In this document: positions 1 through 10,281 of the stretch, piece after piece | How the letters are laid out: the number at the start of each line of letters is the position of its first letter | Numbering within the stretch: position 1 is the first letter of the stretch | Assembly: GCF_000485595.1 (NCBI RefSeq) | Contig: NW_014577061.1 | Coordinates: 165,596-196,751 of the forward strand | Origin: Priapulus caudatus | Taxonomy: Eukaryota; Priapulida; Priapulimorpha; Priapulimorphida; Priapulidae | Direction: 5' to 3' | Length of the DNA: 31,156 bases | Notes under the pieces: model-generated | Told to the model about the DNA's origin: nothing | What the model saw: only the letters and a program-made list of their open reading frames with translations | Database searches by the model: none | Translations under genes and position numbers: made by a program

Positions 1-317
1 ATATATAATTAATATTTATTAGTATTACATATTATTATATAACGCGACCTCATATAACACAAGCGCCTTAGTTCATGAACACATGGCGCCTTGCTCGCAT
101 CACATCTAGAGCCGGCATTGGGTGCAGTTACGCCCTAGTGCATGGTGTTGGCGAACTCCCTCACGGCACTGTTACGATGCATAATGCTTTTCACTGCTGA
201 TATGAGCATATATATATTATTATAGTATAAGAAAAATATAATTAGGGTGTTTCATTTTCATCAGCAAGAGCGTTTTTGAGAATAATATTTTCTCTCACAA
301 GGCGTATAAATATCGCG
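1..317. other. AT-rich non-coding, no gene seen
   Basis: No open frame or motif is supported here. The stretch is AT-rich with short TATA runs near 210-240. It ends in a GTGTGGGCGC repeat at about 316, which is also where the large duplicated block begins. Confidence 0.5.
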
Positions 318-1103
318 TGTGTGGGCGCGTGTGTGGGCGCGTATGAGTGGCGTGATATGTAACATAAATCCTCAACGATGTCAGTCTATAACAGAGTTCA
401 AGTAGTTCACGAAGATCATATCGTATTGTGAGTATATCGTGTTCGCGAAAATACGCTCTAAAGAGGATTAGATCCGCTTTGCTTTTCGAATAATAGTTCT
501 ATTTTCGGATCTTCCCGGAAAGCAGCCAGGACGATCGTGCAGTCATATCACACACAGTCAAGCGTGACAACGTCACGCCATAATCGTACCGCAGTGCTGA
601 TCGCCTGCACACCTTGGCACATTCGCCAGATAATCGCCAAGTTTAGAGCAAAACACTGCAGTTATTAGTATCGTAGTAAACCAGGGGCTCGTTTTCAGAA
701 ACAAAATTAACATTAGTATTAACTTTACGATGTTTCTGACAACGGCCCCCGGGTTCATATTGGTCAGTGTTGGGTCATGTCTGCGCCTTCTCCTGCTGTG
801 GATAAGGAGAGCGCATTCGCTGGAATATGGTGAACGTTACTCAGTTGTCTTAGCCGTGGTGGCTTGGAAAAAAAATTTCTTTGAAGTATATCTTCCACTT
901 TTAGTTCTAATCTTCCATTAGCCATTTCAATCGTGCATGCATCAACCATATTATCTGTCATATTGTCACCACAGACGCATAGAAAATTGCATTATCTCGA
1001 TCTTGATAGCTGAAACTTTTATATTAACTCGATCGTAATGATAAATACCTTTGAAGAATAGATACCAGCGATCGTCTACTATATCTGCTCGTTCGTGTTA
1101 CAG

Positions 1104-1280
1104 ACGTTTAAGGAGTACCAGGATGCGTATCAGAAGTACAAGTCGCATAAGGGCGCGAGCAACGAGTCGCAGTATCTGCAGCAGTACTACCACGCGCACA
1201 ACTCGTACGTCCTCCATCTGAGAGCTTCCAATGGCCTCATCGACTCATTCCACTACACAACACTTCCTCAACTGCTCGAC
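1104..1280 (+). CDS. F-BAR exon C, clean upstream copy
   Basis: This 177-nt exon (59 codons, phase 0 at both ends) lies between GTTACAG and GAC|GTGAGA. It encodes helix sequence starting TFKEYQDAYQKYKSHKG, then YYHAHNSYVLHLRASN, and ending TTLPQLLD. The HN-x-YVL-x-(L/V)-(R/K)-A motif followed about 15 residues later by LP-x-LLD is characteristic of the F-BAR helix of Fes/Fer kinases and relatives. The frame is intact, unlike the copy at 8810. Its position, upstream of the exons that should precede it, is wrong for the protein. It is either a misplaced assembly copy, a real duplicated exon, or a mutually exclusive exon. The coding identity is fairly sure; the location is not. Confidence 0.75.
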
Positions 1281-1299
1281 GTGAGATCTAAGTCCGGGT

Positions 1300-1810
1300 G
1301 TTCTTTTTCGCGCGCTTGCGTGCGTGCGTGCGTGCGTGCGTACGGGCGTGCGTGCGTGCGTGCGTGCGGGCGTGGGTAGGTTGGTTGCCCCGCGTCCGTG
1401 CGTGCATATGTGCGGGGCCGCGCGTGTGGGTGGGTCGGTGCCTTGTGTGCGTGCGCGCGCGCGTGCGTGCGTACAGGCGTGGGTGGGTCGGTGCCTTGCG
1501 TCTGTGCGTACGCGCGCGCGTGCGTGCGTACGGGCGTGGGTGGGTCGGTGCCTTGCGTGCGTGCGTGCGCGCGTGCGTGCGTACGGGCGTGGGTGGGTTG
1601 GTGCCTTGCGTCTGTGCGTGCGCGCGTGCGTGCGTACGGGCGTGGGTGGGTCGGTGCCTTGCGTGCGTGCGTGCGCGCGTGCGTGCGTACGGGCGTGGGT
1701 GGGTTGGTGCCTTGCGTCTGTGCGTGCGCGCGTGCGTGCGTACGGGCGTGGGTGGGTCGGTGCCTTGCGTCCGTGAGTGTGTGCGTGTGTGCGTGCGCGT
1801 CTGTGTAGCG
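1300..1810 (+). repeat. 53-bp GC-rich minisatellite with 106-bp higher order
   Basis: GTGCGT-type sequence with the landmark CGGGCGTGGGTGGGT at 1531, 1584, 1637, 1690 and 1743, a strict 53-bp period. Alternate units carry GGGTCGGTGCC or GGGTTGGTGCC, and then GCGTGCGTG or GCGTCTGTG, giving a 106-bp higher-order unit. It begins about 20 bp after the exon C donor. All reading frames are open here only because the repeat lacks stops; nothing suggests protein. Confidence 0.9.
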
Positions 1811-2260
1811 ACGTTTAAATAACTGCGAGCTGATTTAGAACGGCACGCGCGCTGTCTGTAGAATCGATAAGTTGATCACATTAGTGTAAACGCGATCAGT
1901 ATAGATACTCGCAGTAGCTATTCTATCTCGCTGCACAATGAGCCTTTGATATTATAATACGTGAATAACGATGAGTAGTGATGATTATGATGGTAAGAAC
2001 GAGCACAGGGGGTGGGGACTAGGAGAATAAGGAGGAAGAGGAGACGAGGAAGAAGAAGAATACGAGGAGATGGCAGCCGCGGAGAATAAAGTGGCGGCTT
2101 TACAAGTCTGCATTCACTGCGATCACATAAAAGTCTAAAGAAAACCAACTGCATGCAGAAAAGTCACAATATATACTGCGGCACAGACGAATGCGTGATG
2201 CTGGGCCTTTCTTCCTTGAACGCTGTCATTAAAACACGCACTCGATAAAACCAACCGGTC

Positions 2261-2270
<10 letters not shown>

Positions 2271-2346
<76 letters not shown>
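2271..2346. repeat. (TA)n microsatellite
   Basis: An almost pure TA run of about 75 bp. It separates the part matching 8028-9841 from the part matching 5867-6033, so it marks a junction in the duplicated sequence. Confidence 0.95.
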
Positions 2347-2349
<3 letters not shown>

Positions 2350-2520
2350 AACTAGCGAGAGATGTCGCTTCGTTCATTGAAAAAATGGTTACCTGGCCAG
2401 GTTTTAGTGTTTGTGTAGAGTAATTGTCGCGTATTACCTCCGTGCTTGTAGCAAGGAGGTGGATTGCTGTCAAAAACACGAAAAAACACGATCACAGACA
2501 CGCGAACGCAAACGCACGCG
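2347..2520 (+). repeat. Duplicated segment, partner 5867-6033
   Basis: From TGTAACTAGCGAGAGATGTC to the start of a CA-rich run, this segment is nearly identical to the sequence just upstream of exon B. An extra short A-rich insertion near 2480 and one-base differences separate the copies. The match ends where the CA repeat starts. Confidence 0.88.
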
Positions 2521-3657
2521 ACCGCAGTTTTGATTATTATATAATTGAATATAATTATACCCATTTAGCGGGATATTTCATAAATACGTGTTGTGTTATT
2601 TAATAGGTTTCTGTCGGCAAAATATTGCTGTGTTTGTTGCACCTTCCGCGTTCAAGTGTTATCGCAGAATCTAGCATGCAATTAAATGTATAGGAAACCC
2701 TGACAGCATTTCGAACAAAAGAGATTCGGCATCGTGCAAAGACCGGGTTACATATAATCCACGAGCTCACGTTACTGTAATATTTATTATTTATAGTAAT
2801 GTGGGCTTTTGACACTTTTAACGTAATTTTTCACGAACGATGTTATTGTCTCTCGGGGATAGGATAACCGTCATACTCGTACTATAAATTTTAAGTTTTA
2901 ACGCGTATAGTACGGCTGAATAATGCGAAAAACCAGGAAAACAGAAAAACGTGATTAAACGCTTGTGAATCGTTTCTGCTTTTGAACGGCAACGCGTGCA
3001 TCCTGCCTCAAGATCCCCATCAAAGATACTCTTACAACTGCTTGAGAAAGTCCAATGGTACAGAGAAATATGTAGTTGGCTTTGTTTGCCACGCACTATC
3101 GTGTGAAATTATGTTCTTGGATGCATTTCGGCTGAAATCCTTCCCTCTGATCCACTAATGATTTAAAACGAGGCGATTCAAAATTATCCGAGCTACAAGC
3201 GCGCATGTGTTTGCCGATCCGCTGCAGTTATCGCCTATTAGCCTCTCTATGGGGAACAGCTCATAAAAAGGGGGAAACCACTAAAATGAGGCAAACTGCG
3301 TTAAGCGTGTGTGAGTAGTGTTTTAGCGCGATCAGCTTGTCTTGCTCGTATAGAGCCGCATGACGGTGAGACACTTGCATTATTAATCGCGTGTGCGAAT
3401 GCTCATCTTCTTATTGAGCATATCGCTGCACTTGCAATAGAACGAGCTTTTAGTTCGTTTGTAGCCCAGCCAGCAGGCCGCGAGACTAAATGTCAATACA
3501 CAAAAGACGAGGGTTTTCGATGTATGACTAAAGCTTGTCGGAGCTAGACTGATTAATGATGCAGTAAACACACGGCCCTATAATCGCGACTTCTTGTAGC
3601 GCATAAACTACAAGATGTTTGCAGCGTACATCCTTCGTGTCGCAAAGCAAATTGCCA
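2521..3657. other. Non-coding, no gene seen
   Basis: Only short open frames occur, with no recognisable motif or splice-framed exon. Exons for the missing N-terminal F-BAR helix were looked for here and not found. Confidence 0.5.
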
Positions 3658-3666
3658 TGTTGAAGC

Positions 3667-3737
3667 TAGCTCTAGTACTATAGCCCTTGTTGCCATGGGT
3701 TATAGCCCCGGGTTATAGAGCTGTAGTACTAGAGCTG
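3667..3737. mobile_element. 71-bp inverted-repeat element with 9-bp target duplication
   Basis: The left end reads TAGCTCTAGTACTATAGC. The reverse complement of the right end reads CAGCTCTAGTACTACAGC, so the terminal inverted repeats match at 16 of 18 positions. The direct repeat TGTTGAAGC flanks the element at 3658-3666 and 3738-3746. A CCATGG site and a CCCCGGG stretch lie in the loop. Short inverted ends plus a matching target duplication indicate a miniature non-autonomous DNA transposon. A 9-bp duplication fits Mutator-like or related groups, but the family is not identified. Confidence 0.75.
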
Positions 3738-3861
3738 TGTTGAAGCATGCCTGTGTTGGCTTCTCGATCGCGCTGCAATTCAGGGGCGCACAGTTTTCAT
3801 TCGTCATTGCGACATTCGTCTTCTATTACGCAATCAAACGCATTTGAATCTTCTTCTTCAG

Positions 3862-3931
3862 ACCGGACTATCCTTGCAACCTCTGGAATGTGTGGGAAAC
3901 GTGGATGAAAGATATTGAGCTGGATGCACAG
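3862..3931 (+). CDS. F-BAR gene, exon A (partial gene, N-terminal side)
   Basis: Seventy nucleotides between TTCTTCTTCAG and CAG|GTTAGT. The first base completes a codon from an earlier exon, then 23 codons read PDYPCNLWNVWETWMKDIEL followed by DAQ, ending in phase 0. In Fes/Fer-type F-BAR proteins a similar segment, with a conserved Trp near the start of a long helix, precedes the central helix. The polypyrimidine tract and donor are good. The preceding exon must end with two spare bases; none was found upstream in this window. The call depends on fit with exons B and C, since the peptide is short. Confidence 0.6.
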
Positions 3932-4183
3932 GTTAGTAGAAGCGTGTTTTTAGCCATGTGTATATTGCCTGATGCCCGATAATAAAAAATAATCAGTTAA
4001 TCATATCAAAATAATAATGGCTATAAGAGCTAAGATATATAATATAAGATATATGGATTAAGATATAGGAGCTATATTAATGGACTGTTAAGCGGGAAGT
4101 GAATCACAGCGGCGATCGTAGATTATATGCCGGCCATACATCCCGACATCAAGATTCACACATCAAGTCATCAGAAATGCGCC

Positions 4184-5242
4184 ACAATACACACAATACA
4201 CGGCTAACAAATGTATAAACACAGTACACAATACACGGTCAACAAAATTATAAACACAATACACAATACACGGCTAACAAATATATAAACACAGTACACA
4301 ATACACGGCCAACAAATATATAAACACAGTACACAATACACGGCCAACAAAATTATAAACACAATACACAATACACGGCTAACAAATGTATAAACACAGT
4401 AAACACTACACGGCCAACAAAATTATAAACACAATACACAATACACGGCTAACAAATGTATAAACACAGTACACAATACACGGCCAACAAAATTATAAAC
4501 ACAATACACAATACACGGCTAACAAATGTATAAACACAGTACACAATACACGGCCAACAAATGTATAAACACAGTAAACACTACACGGTCAACAAATATA
4601 TAAACACAGTACACAATACACGGTCAACAAAATTAGAAACACAATACACAATACACGGCTAACAAATATATAAACACAGTACACAATACACGGCCAACAA
4701 ATATATAAACACAGTACACAATACACGGTCAACAAAATTATAAACACAATACACAATACACGGCTAACAAATATATAAACACAGTACACAATACACGGCC
4801 AACAAATATATAAACACAGTACACAATACACGGTCAACAAAATTATAAACACAATACACAATACACGGCTAACAAATGTATAAACACAGTACACAATACA
4901 CGGCCAACAAAATTATAAACACAATACACAATACACGACTAACAAATATATAAACACAGTACACAATACACGGCCAACAAAATTATAAACACAATACACA
5001 ATACACAGCTAACAAATATATAAACACAGTACACAATACACGGCCAACAAAATTATAAACACAATACACAATACACGGCTAACAAATATATAAACACAGT
5101 ACACAATACACGGCCAACAAAATTATAAACACAATACACAATACACGGCTAACAAATGTATAAACACAGTACACAATACACGGCCAACAAAATTATAAAC
5201 ACAATACACAATACACGGCTAACAAATGTATAAACACAGTAT
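4184..5242. repeat. 35-bp minisatellite with 70-bp alternating subunits
   Basis: About 30 copies of a 35-bp unit built around ACACAATACACGGC. Two subtypes mostly alternate. One has CGGCTAACAAATGTATAAAC or ATATATAAAC and ends CAGT; the other has CGGCCAACAAAATTATAAAC and ends CAAT. The alternation makes a 70-bp higher-order repeat in the intron between exons A and B. A 101-codon frame on the - strand (4589-4894) is an accident of the period, since three units equal 105 nt. Confidence 0.95.
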
Positions 5243-5829
5243 ACAGCAAACGTGACATATAAACGTGATTTTGGGGGCAATGCACTAACGATGCCATGGG
5301 AATGCATCAACTAAACCTGAAAATGTAACGCGTAATAACAGAGATATATCTCATATATTCCATGATTCACTCACTGTACGTTAGCATGCCCCGCTAATGT
5401 GGGATATCACCTGAAACAACACAGGCATAAACTATTTCCGCATGATTTCAGCCATGTTATAGGCGAGAGACCTGGGTCAACATGAAAGGCAAAATATCCG
5501 GTCTCTCGCTGATCACGGCATATAGAGCGTGTGCGGGGTCCCAGCTGGTATCCAAACCCTGGGACGTGTTGGTACTAATAGGCAGAAATACGACTTCCAA
5601 TGCGAAATTTATAGGCTTATTGGAGTTTCAACACCTGATGGAATTATTATTTTATTAATTTTTATATTTTATTATTATATTATTGCTATATTTAAGATGA
5701 TAATGATGGCCCGGGGCGGGATAATGCATCCTCTTGTATGTTTACTGAAATACCCAAAGTGCAAAGTAGTAACGAGGAATGGCGGAGGACACGCCGCAAA
5801 CACTATAGACGAAAGCAATATTTTTAAAC

Positions 5830-5830
<1 letters not shown>
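5243..5830. other. Intronic non-coding sequence
   Basis: Non-repetitive intron sequence between the 35-bp array and the TA run. A long + frame from 5529 has no recognisable motif and runs into the CA microsatellite, so it is not called as coding. Confidence 0.45.
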
Positions 5831-5860
<30 letters not shown>

Positions 5861-6116
5861 TATATATTGTAAACTAGCGAGAGATGTCGCTTGTTCATTG
5901 AAAAAATGGTTACCTTGGCCAGGTTTTAGTGTTTGTGGTAGAGTAATTGTCGCGTATTACCTCCGTGCTTGTAGCAAGGAGGTGGATTGCTGTCAAAAAC
6001 ACGATCACAGACACGCGAACGCAAACGCACGCGCACACGCACACGACACGCACGCACACGCCACGCACACGCACACGCACACGCACACGCACACGCACAC
6101 GCACACGCACACACGC
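5831..6116. repeat. (TA)n, duplicated segment and (CA)n run
   Basis: A TA run (5831-5868) is followed by the segment shared with 2347-2520 (to about 6033) and then a CACGCA/CACACG run to 6116. Together they lie about 130 bp before the exon B acceptor. Confidence 0.9.
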
Positions 6117-6249
6117 ATTGATTTTTTTATAACTATTCTTGCAGGCGGTAATACATAGTTTTAATATGCCTGCTGGCTGAAATATCGAAGTTAGAAGTTG
6201 CTTTGATGAAGCACCAGCTTGTAACCGAGCCCTACTATATTTTTTTCAG

Positions 6250-6403
6250 CTTAACTCGGACATGGGGCAGTCATCTATCCACGAACATTCACGATAGTCT
6301 AATGGAGAGAACGTCGCATCGACGAAACCAGGCGAAGAAGATTTTCCAGTACAGGGACACGTTGGAAAACGCGGTGTGCAAGAGCGAGGAAATACTGCTG
6401 AAG
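6250..6403 (+). CDS. F-BAR gene, exon B (one-base frame break)
   Basis: 154 nt between ATTTTTTTCAG and AAG|GTATGT. Entering in phase 0 from exon A it reads LNSDMGQSSIHEHSR, then hits a stop at 6295. From there the frame shifted by one base reads SLMERTSHRRNQAKKIFQYR, then DTLENAVCKSEEILLK, and leaves in phase 0, as exon C needs. The length is 51 codons plus one base, so exactly one extra base between 6250 and 6297 explains both facts. The peptide is a charged amphipathic helix typical of the second F-BAR helix, leading straight into TFKEYQDAY of exon C. The break may be a sequencing error or a real mutation. The coding call is fairly firm; the family is inferred. Confidence 0.7.
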
Positions 6404-6424
6404 GTATGTTGTTGCATATTTCAG

Positions 6425-6438
6425 CTGTTAGAGGGCGC
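6425..6438 (+). promoter_or_regulatory. CTCF-like motif (weak)
   Basis: CTGTTAGAGGGCGC matches the general CTCF core CCASYAGRKGGCRS at 11 of 14 positions, including all of the AGRKGGCRS half. It lies 22 bp inside the intron after exon B. It is a sequence match only. Confidence 0.25.
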
Positions 6439-6465
6439 TGGTGGGCGTCACTTGAATCTCTGCGA

Positions 6466-6469
<4 letters not shown>

Positions 6470-6531
<62 letters not shown>

Positions 6532-6542
6532 CTCGCGCGCGC

Positions 6543-6573
<31 letters not shown>

Positions 6574-6591
6574 CTTCCCCCTCTCTCTTCT

Positions 6592-6637
<46 letters not shown>

Positions 6638-6684
6638 GCACTTTCTCTCTCTCTCTCTTTTCTTCTGTCTCTCTTCTCGTCTCT

Positions 6685-6720
<36 letters not shown>

Positions 6721-6819
6721 CTCTCTCTATCACTCTCTTTCTCCCACTCTCCCTCTGCCCTCTCCTCTCTCTCTCTCATCTCTCTCTCTCTTTCTCGCTC
6801 TTCTCTCCCCTCTTCTCTC

Positions 6820-6889
<70 letters not shown>

Positions 6890-6905
6890 CTCACTCGCTT
6901 TCTCT
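6470..6905 (+). repeat. Long (CT)n polypyrimidine tract
   Basis: About 435 bp of almost pure CT repeats with interruptions such as TTTC, CTCCC and CGCGCGC. It begins 66 bp downstream of the exon B donor. Frames of Ser/Leu on + and Arg/Glu on - cover it and are artefacts of the repeat. Confidence 0.97.
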
Positions 6906-7709
6906 CACTCAGATATTGCCGTTAAAATTCACCGCAACAGCGGTCAAGTTTTTTTCCTCCTGAGTGGCTTAGGTGTAAAGCAGAGTTTGATTGCTCTACA
7001 CACACCTCGATAGATTGGAAGGCCGACCGTGGTAACGTACGCGTCAAGCTAATTAAAAACGCCGCGAATGCATTGAAGGTCTTTCCTAGTAATATGCTGG
7101 GTTCAAGTCACTGCCAGAACACCTGTTCAAAAAATTTTTCTTTTTTGGGAAATATCATATCTCATGAGCCATTTTGTTCATATAATTTAGGGAGACATGA
7201 TATGTATTAGTCGTGAATCGATAGCAGCTTTCAATTTGTTTCTGCAGAATTGCAATGTCGATTTAAATGGCGCGATGAGATTGAATAATAAATAGCGAAA
7301 ACTTTTGAAACCGTATAATATTCCACAAATGCATTATCCCAAAACTTGACAGCAACCAAATGCAAATCCCAACATCCCAGTTGCCTCTTTGTACTATGAA
7401 TGACCTGTACACTTTACACTTATTGATAAACTTGATGCGTACAGGCACGTATTGTATGGCTATATAGTTAGTTCGATTTTCTGTCACGAATCATCTGTTA
7501 GATTTGCTTAACGCAATTCTTGTGGTGGAAAATTCTTTTAACGCGCTATAATGGTAATATGTGGCTATGTTACTGAGTCGGCTAACGTTTTGTCTAATGG
7601 CTAGTGATTATTGATTGAACTTGAACGAGATGCCGAGTTCAAATATCTTCACTAAGCAGTACTGCGTAGAATGTACTAAACCGGGCACAAATGGAATAAA
7701 GGCTCACAA
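6906..7709. other. Intronic non-coding sequence
   Basis: No exon or element is supported. A tRNA-box-like pair (TGGCTTAGGTG near 6965 and GGGTTCAAGTC near 7089) is too widely spaced to be a tRNA gene. Confidence 0.45.
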
Positions 7710-7724
7710 TATATATAATATATA

Positions 7725-7758
<34 letters not shown>

Positions 7759-8055
7759 TCATTTATAATGTGGTTGTGGTGTAGTGTGTGTGTGTGTGCG
7801 TGCGTGGTTGCGTGCGTGCGTGCGTGTCGTGTGCGTGAGGCGTTCTGTTGTTTGTTGTCTGTTGTTTTGTCTGTCTCTCTTTGTGTGGTGTGTGTGTGCG
7901 GCGCTGCGCGTGGGGTGTGCGTGTGAGTTCGAGCGTGGATGTGCGTGTGCGTGTGCGTGTGCGTGTGCGTGTGCTGTGCGTGTGCGTGTCGTGTGCCGTG
8001 CGCGTTTGGCGCCGTTTCGTGCGTGTGAGTGTGGGCGCGTGTGTGGGCGCGTATG
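7710..8055. repeat. (TA)n then (GT)n/GTGCGT microsatellites
   Basis: A TA run to about 7756 is followed from about 7780 by GTGTGCGT-type repeats with a short unique insert near 7850-7900. The GT part ends in GTGTGGGCGCG, the same sequence that opens the duplicated block at about 318. Confidence 0.93.
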
Positions 8056-9838
8056 AGTGGCGTGTATATGTACATAAATCCTCAACGAATGTCAGTCTAT
8101 AACAGAGTTCAAGTAGGTTCACGAGATCATATCGTATAGGTGAGTATATCGTGTTCGCGAAAATACGCTCTAAGAGGATTAGATCGCTTTGCTTTTCGAA
8201 TAATAGTTCTTATTTTCGGATCTTCCCGGAAAGCAGCCAGGACCATCGTGCAGTCATATCACACACAGTCAAGCGTGACAAGTCACGCCATAAATCGTAC
8301 GCAGTGCTGATCGCCTGCACAACCTTGGCACATTCGCCAGATAATCGCCAAGTTTAGAGCAAAACACTGCAGTTATTAGTATCGTAGAAACCAGGGCCCG
8401 TTTTCAGAAACAAATTAACATTAGTATTAACTTTACGATGTTTCTGACAACGGCCCCGGGGTATATTGGTCAGTGTTGGGTCATGTCTGCGCCTTCTCCT
8501 GCTGTTGGATAAGAAGAGCGCATCTCGCGGAATATGGTGAACGTTACTCAGTTGTCTTAGCGTGGTGGCTTGGAAAAAAAATTTCTTTGAAGTATATCTT
8601 CACTTTTAGTTCTAATCTTCCATTAGCCATTTCAATCGTGCATGCATCAACCAATATATCTGTCATATTGTCACCACAGACGCATAGAAAATTGCATTAT
8701 CTCGATTCTTGATAGCTAAACTTTATATTAACTCGATCGTAATGATAAATACCTTTGAAGAATAGATTTACCAGCGTGCGTCTACCTAATCTGCTCGTTC
8801 GTGTTACAGACGTTTAAGGAGTACCAGGATGCGTATCAAGAAGTACAGTCGCATAAGGGCGCGAGGCAACGAGTCGCCAGGATCTGCAGCAGTACTACCA
8901 CGCGAACAACTCATCGTCCTCCATTGAGAGCTTCCATGCCTCATCGACATCATGCCACTACACAACACTTTCCTCAACTGCTCGACGTGAGAATCTAAGT
9001 TCACCGGTGTTCTTTTCGCGCGCTTTGCGTGCGTGCGTGCTGTCGTGCGTACGGGCGTGCGTGGGCGTGCTCGTTTGCGTGCGGGCAGCGTGGGTAGGTT
9101 GGTTTGCCCGCGTCCGTGCGTGCATATGTGCGGGCCGCGCTGTGGGTGGGTCGGTGCCTTGTGTGGTGTCTAGCGCGCGCGTGCGTGCAGTACGCGTGGG
9201 GGGCTGGGCGTGCCCGCGACGTGTAGCGTGTGGTCGGTGCGCGTGCGTGCGATCTGCCGTGCTTGCTGTACGGCTGGGCGCTGCGCGTGCGTGGCGGTGC
9301 TCGTACGGGCATGGTGGCGCGGGCCTGCGTCCGGGCCGCGGAGTGGTCCGTCTGTGTAGCACGTTTAAATAACTGCGAGCTGATTTAGAACGGCACGCGC
9401 GCTGTCTGTAGAATCGATAAGTTGATCACATTAGTGTAAACGCGATCAGTATAGATACTCGCAGTGAGCTTATTCTATCTCGCTGCACAATGAGCCTTTT
9501 GATATTATAATACCGTGAATAACGATGGGTAGATGCATGATTATGATGATAAGAACGAGCACAGGGTGGGGACTAGGAGAATAAGGAGGAAGAGGAGACG
9601 AGGATAGAAGAAGAATACGAGGAGATGGCAGCCGCGGAGAATAAAAGTTGGGGCGGCTTTACAAGTCTGCATTCACTGCGATCACATAAAAGTCTAAAGA
9701 AAACCAACTGCATGCAAAAAAGTCACAATATATACTTGCGGCACAGACGAATGCGTGATGCTGCGGTATTTCTTCCTTGAACCGCTGTCATTAAAACACG
9801 CACTCGATAAAACCAACCGGTCGTTGTGTGTTGTGTTG

Positions 9839-9841
<3 letters not shown>
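8028..9841 (+). repeat. Duplicated block, copy 2 (partner 318-2278)
   Basis: Collinear with 318-2278 throughout, about 1.81 kb. It has many single-base gaps and insertions relative to copy 1, in both the exon and non-coding sequence, and a minisatellite shortened to about 350 bp (9010-9350) with degraded periodicity. This copy is in the correct place for exon C, between exons B and D. Confidence 0.9.
8810..8986 (+). CDS. F-BAR gene, exon C in gene order (frame damaged)
   Basis: The same acceptor (GTTACAG) and donor (GAC|GTGAGA) as at 1104-1280, and by chance the same length of 177 nt. The sequence begins TFKEYQDAYQ and ends PQLLD in frame, but the middle is scrambled. About ten one-base insertions and deletions, with only a few substitutions, replace the YYHAHNSYVLHLRA helix by an unrelated Arg/Ser/Thr-rich peptide. 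Gain and loss balance, so there is no stop. Between exons B and D this is where the F-BAR helix should lie. A functional gene cannot use this exact sequence, so it is either noisy sequence of a good exon or a decayed copy. Confidence 0.65.
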
Positions 9842-9869
<28 letters not shown>

Positions 9870-9892
9870 ATATATATATATTATATATATAT

Positions 9893-9944
<52 letters not shown>

Positions 9945-9983
9945 GAGAGAGAGAGAGACGACCGGTTGGTTTTATTGAGTGCG
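9799..9983. repeat. Inverted 25-bp repeat around a TA/GA loop
   Basis: The arm at 9799-9823 (CGCACTCGATAAAACCAACC, then GGTCG) is repeated inverted at 9959-9983 with one mismatch. The loop of 135 bp is a TA run and then a GA run. More TA follows to about 10060. In copy 1 (about 2243-2267) only the left arm is present. It could be a small foldback element or a read artefact. Confidence 0.75.
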
Positions 9984-9995
9984 TAATATATATAT

Positions 9996-10030
<35 letters not shown>

Positions 10031-10060
10031 TATATAATATATAATATATATATATACACT
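9984..10060. repeat. (TA)n microsatellite
   Basis: TA repeats interrupted by TTATATAAT, directly after the inverted arm and about 220 bp before exon D. Confidence 0.9.
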
Positions 10061-10281
10061 GTATTTGATCTACGAATGATACTTGCGACGGAAAATGCGG
10101 GCTGGTGTCGAGGCTTTTACGGAAAATCCCATTAACCCATCGTCATTAGGGTTTTCGCGTAGAGACAGCGTCTAAATATGATCGCGATTGAAAGCGGCGG
10201 CGGTGGGGCGCGATGCTATATATTGTTTGCCGATGTGTTTCGAGCTATCCGTGATGGATTTTGCATTTTCATACTTTGCAG

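Larger units (their letters stand above)
318..2278 (+). repeat. Duplicated block, copy 1 (partner 8028-9841)
   Basis: This block of about 1.96 kb matches 8028-9841 in the same orientation, from the shared GTGTGGGCGC run through to the sequence ending CCAACCGGTCG. It carries exon C, its acceptor and donor, a GC-rich minisatellite and a purine-rich stretch near 2030-2080. Most differences between the copies are single-base insertions or deletions. The minisatellite is longer here (about 510 bp against 350 bp). Both ends of the block lie in simple repeats, GT/GC on the left and TA on the right, which is typical of a misjoin but also possible for repeat-mediated duplication. Confidence 0.9.

Noticed and set aside
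1298-1822. Long overlapping frames rich in Arg, Val, Cys and Ala
   Set aside because: They arise from a GTGCGT minisatellite with no stops in several frames; no start context, domain or splice logic supports a protein.
4589-4894. A 101-codon - frame with repeated Cys/Val/Tyr peptides
   Set aside because: Produced by the 35-bp tandem unit; three units keep frame by chance.
4184-5242. CRISPR-like array of short repeats
   Set aside because: The units are contiguous with no unique spacers, and the context is eukaryotic.
6246-6963. Ser/Leu-rich + frames and Arg/Glu-rich - frames of 100-240 codons
   Set aside because: They cover the CT microsatellite. Only the exon B part (6250-6403) is treated as coding.
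6965-7100. tRNA or SINE promoter boxes (TGGCTTAGGTG and GGGTTCAAGTC)
   Set aside because: Spacing of about 120 bp is too large for a tRNA gene or tRNA-derived SINE, and no cloverleaf can be drawn.
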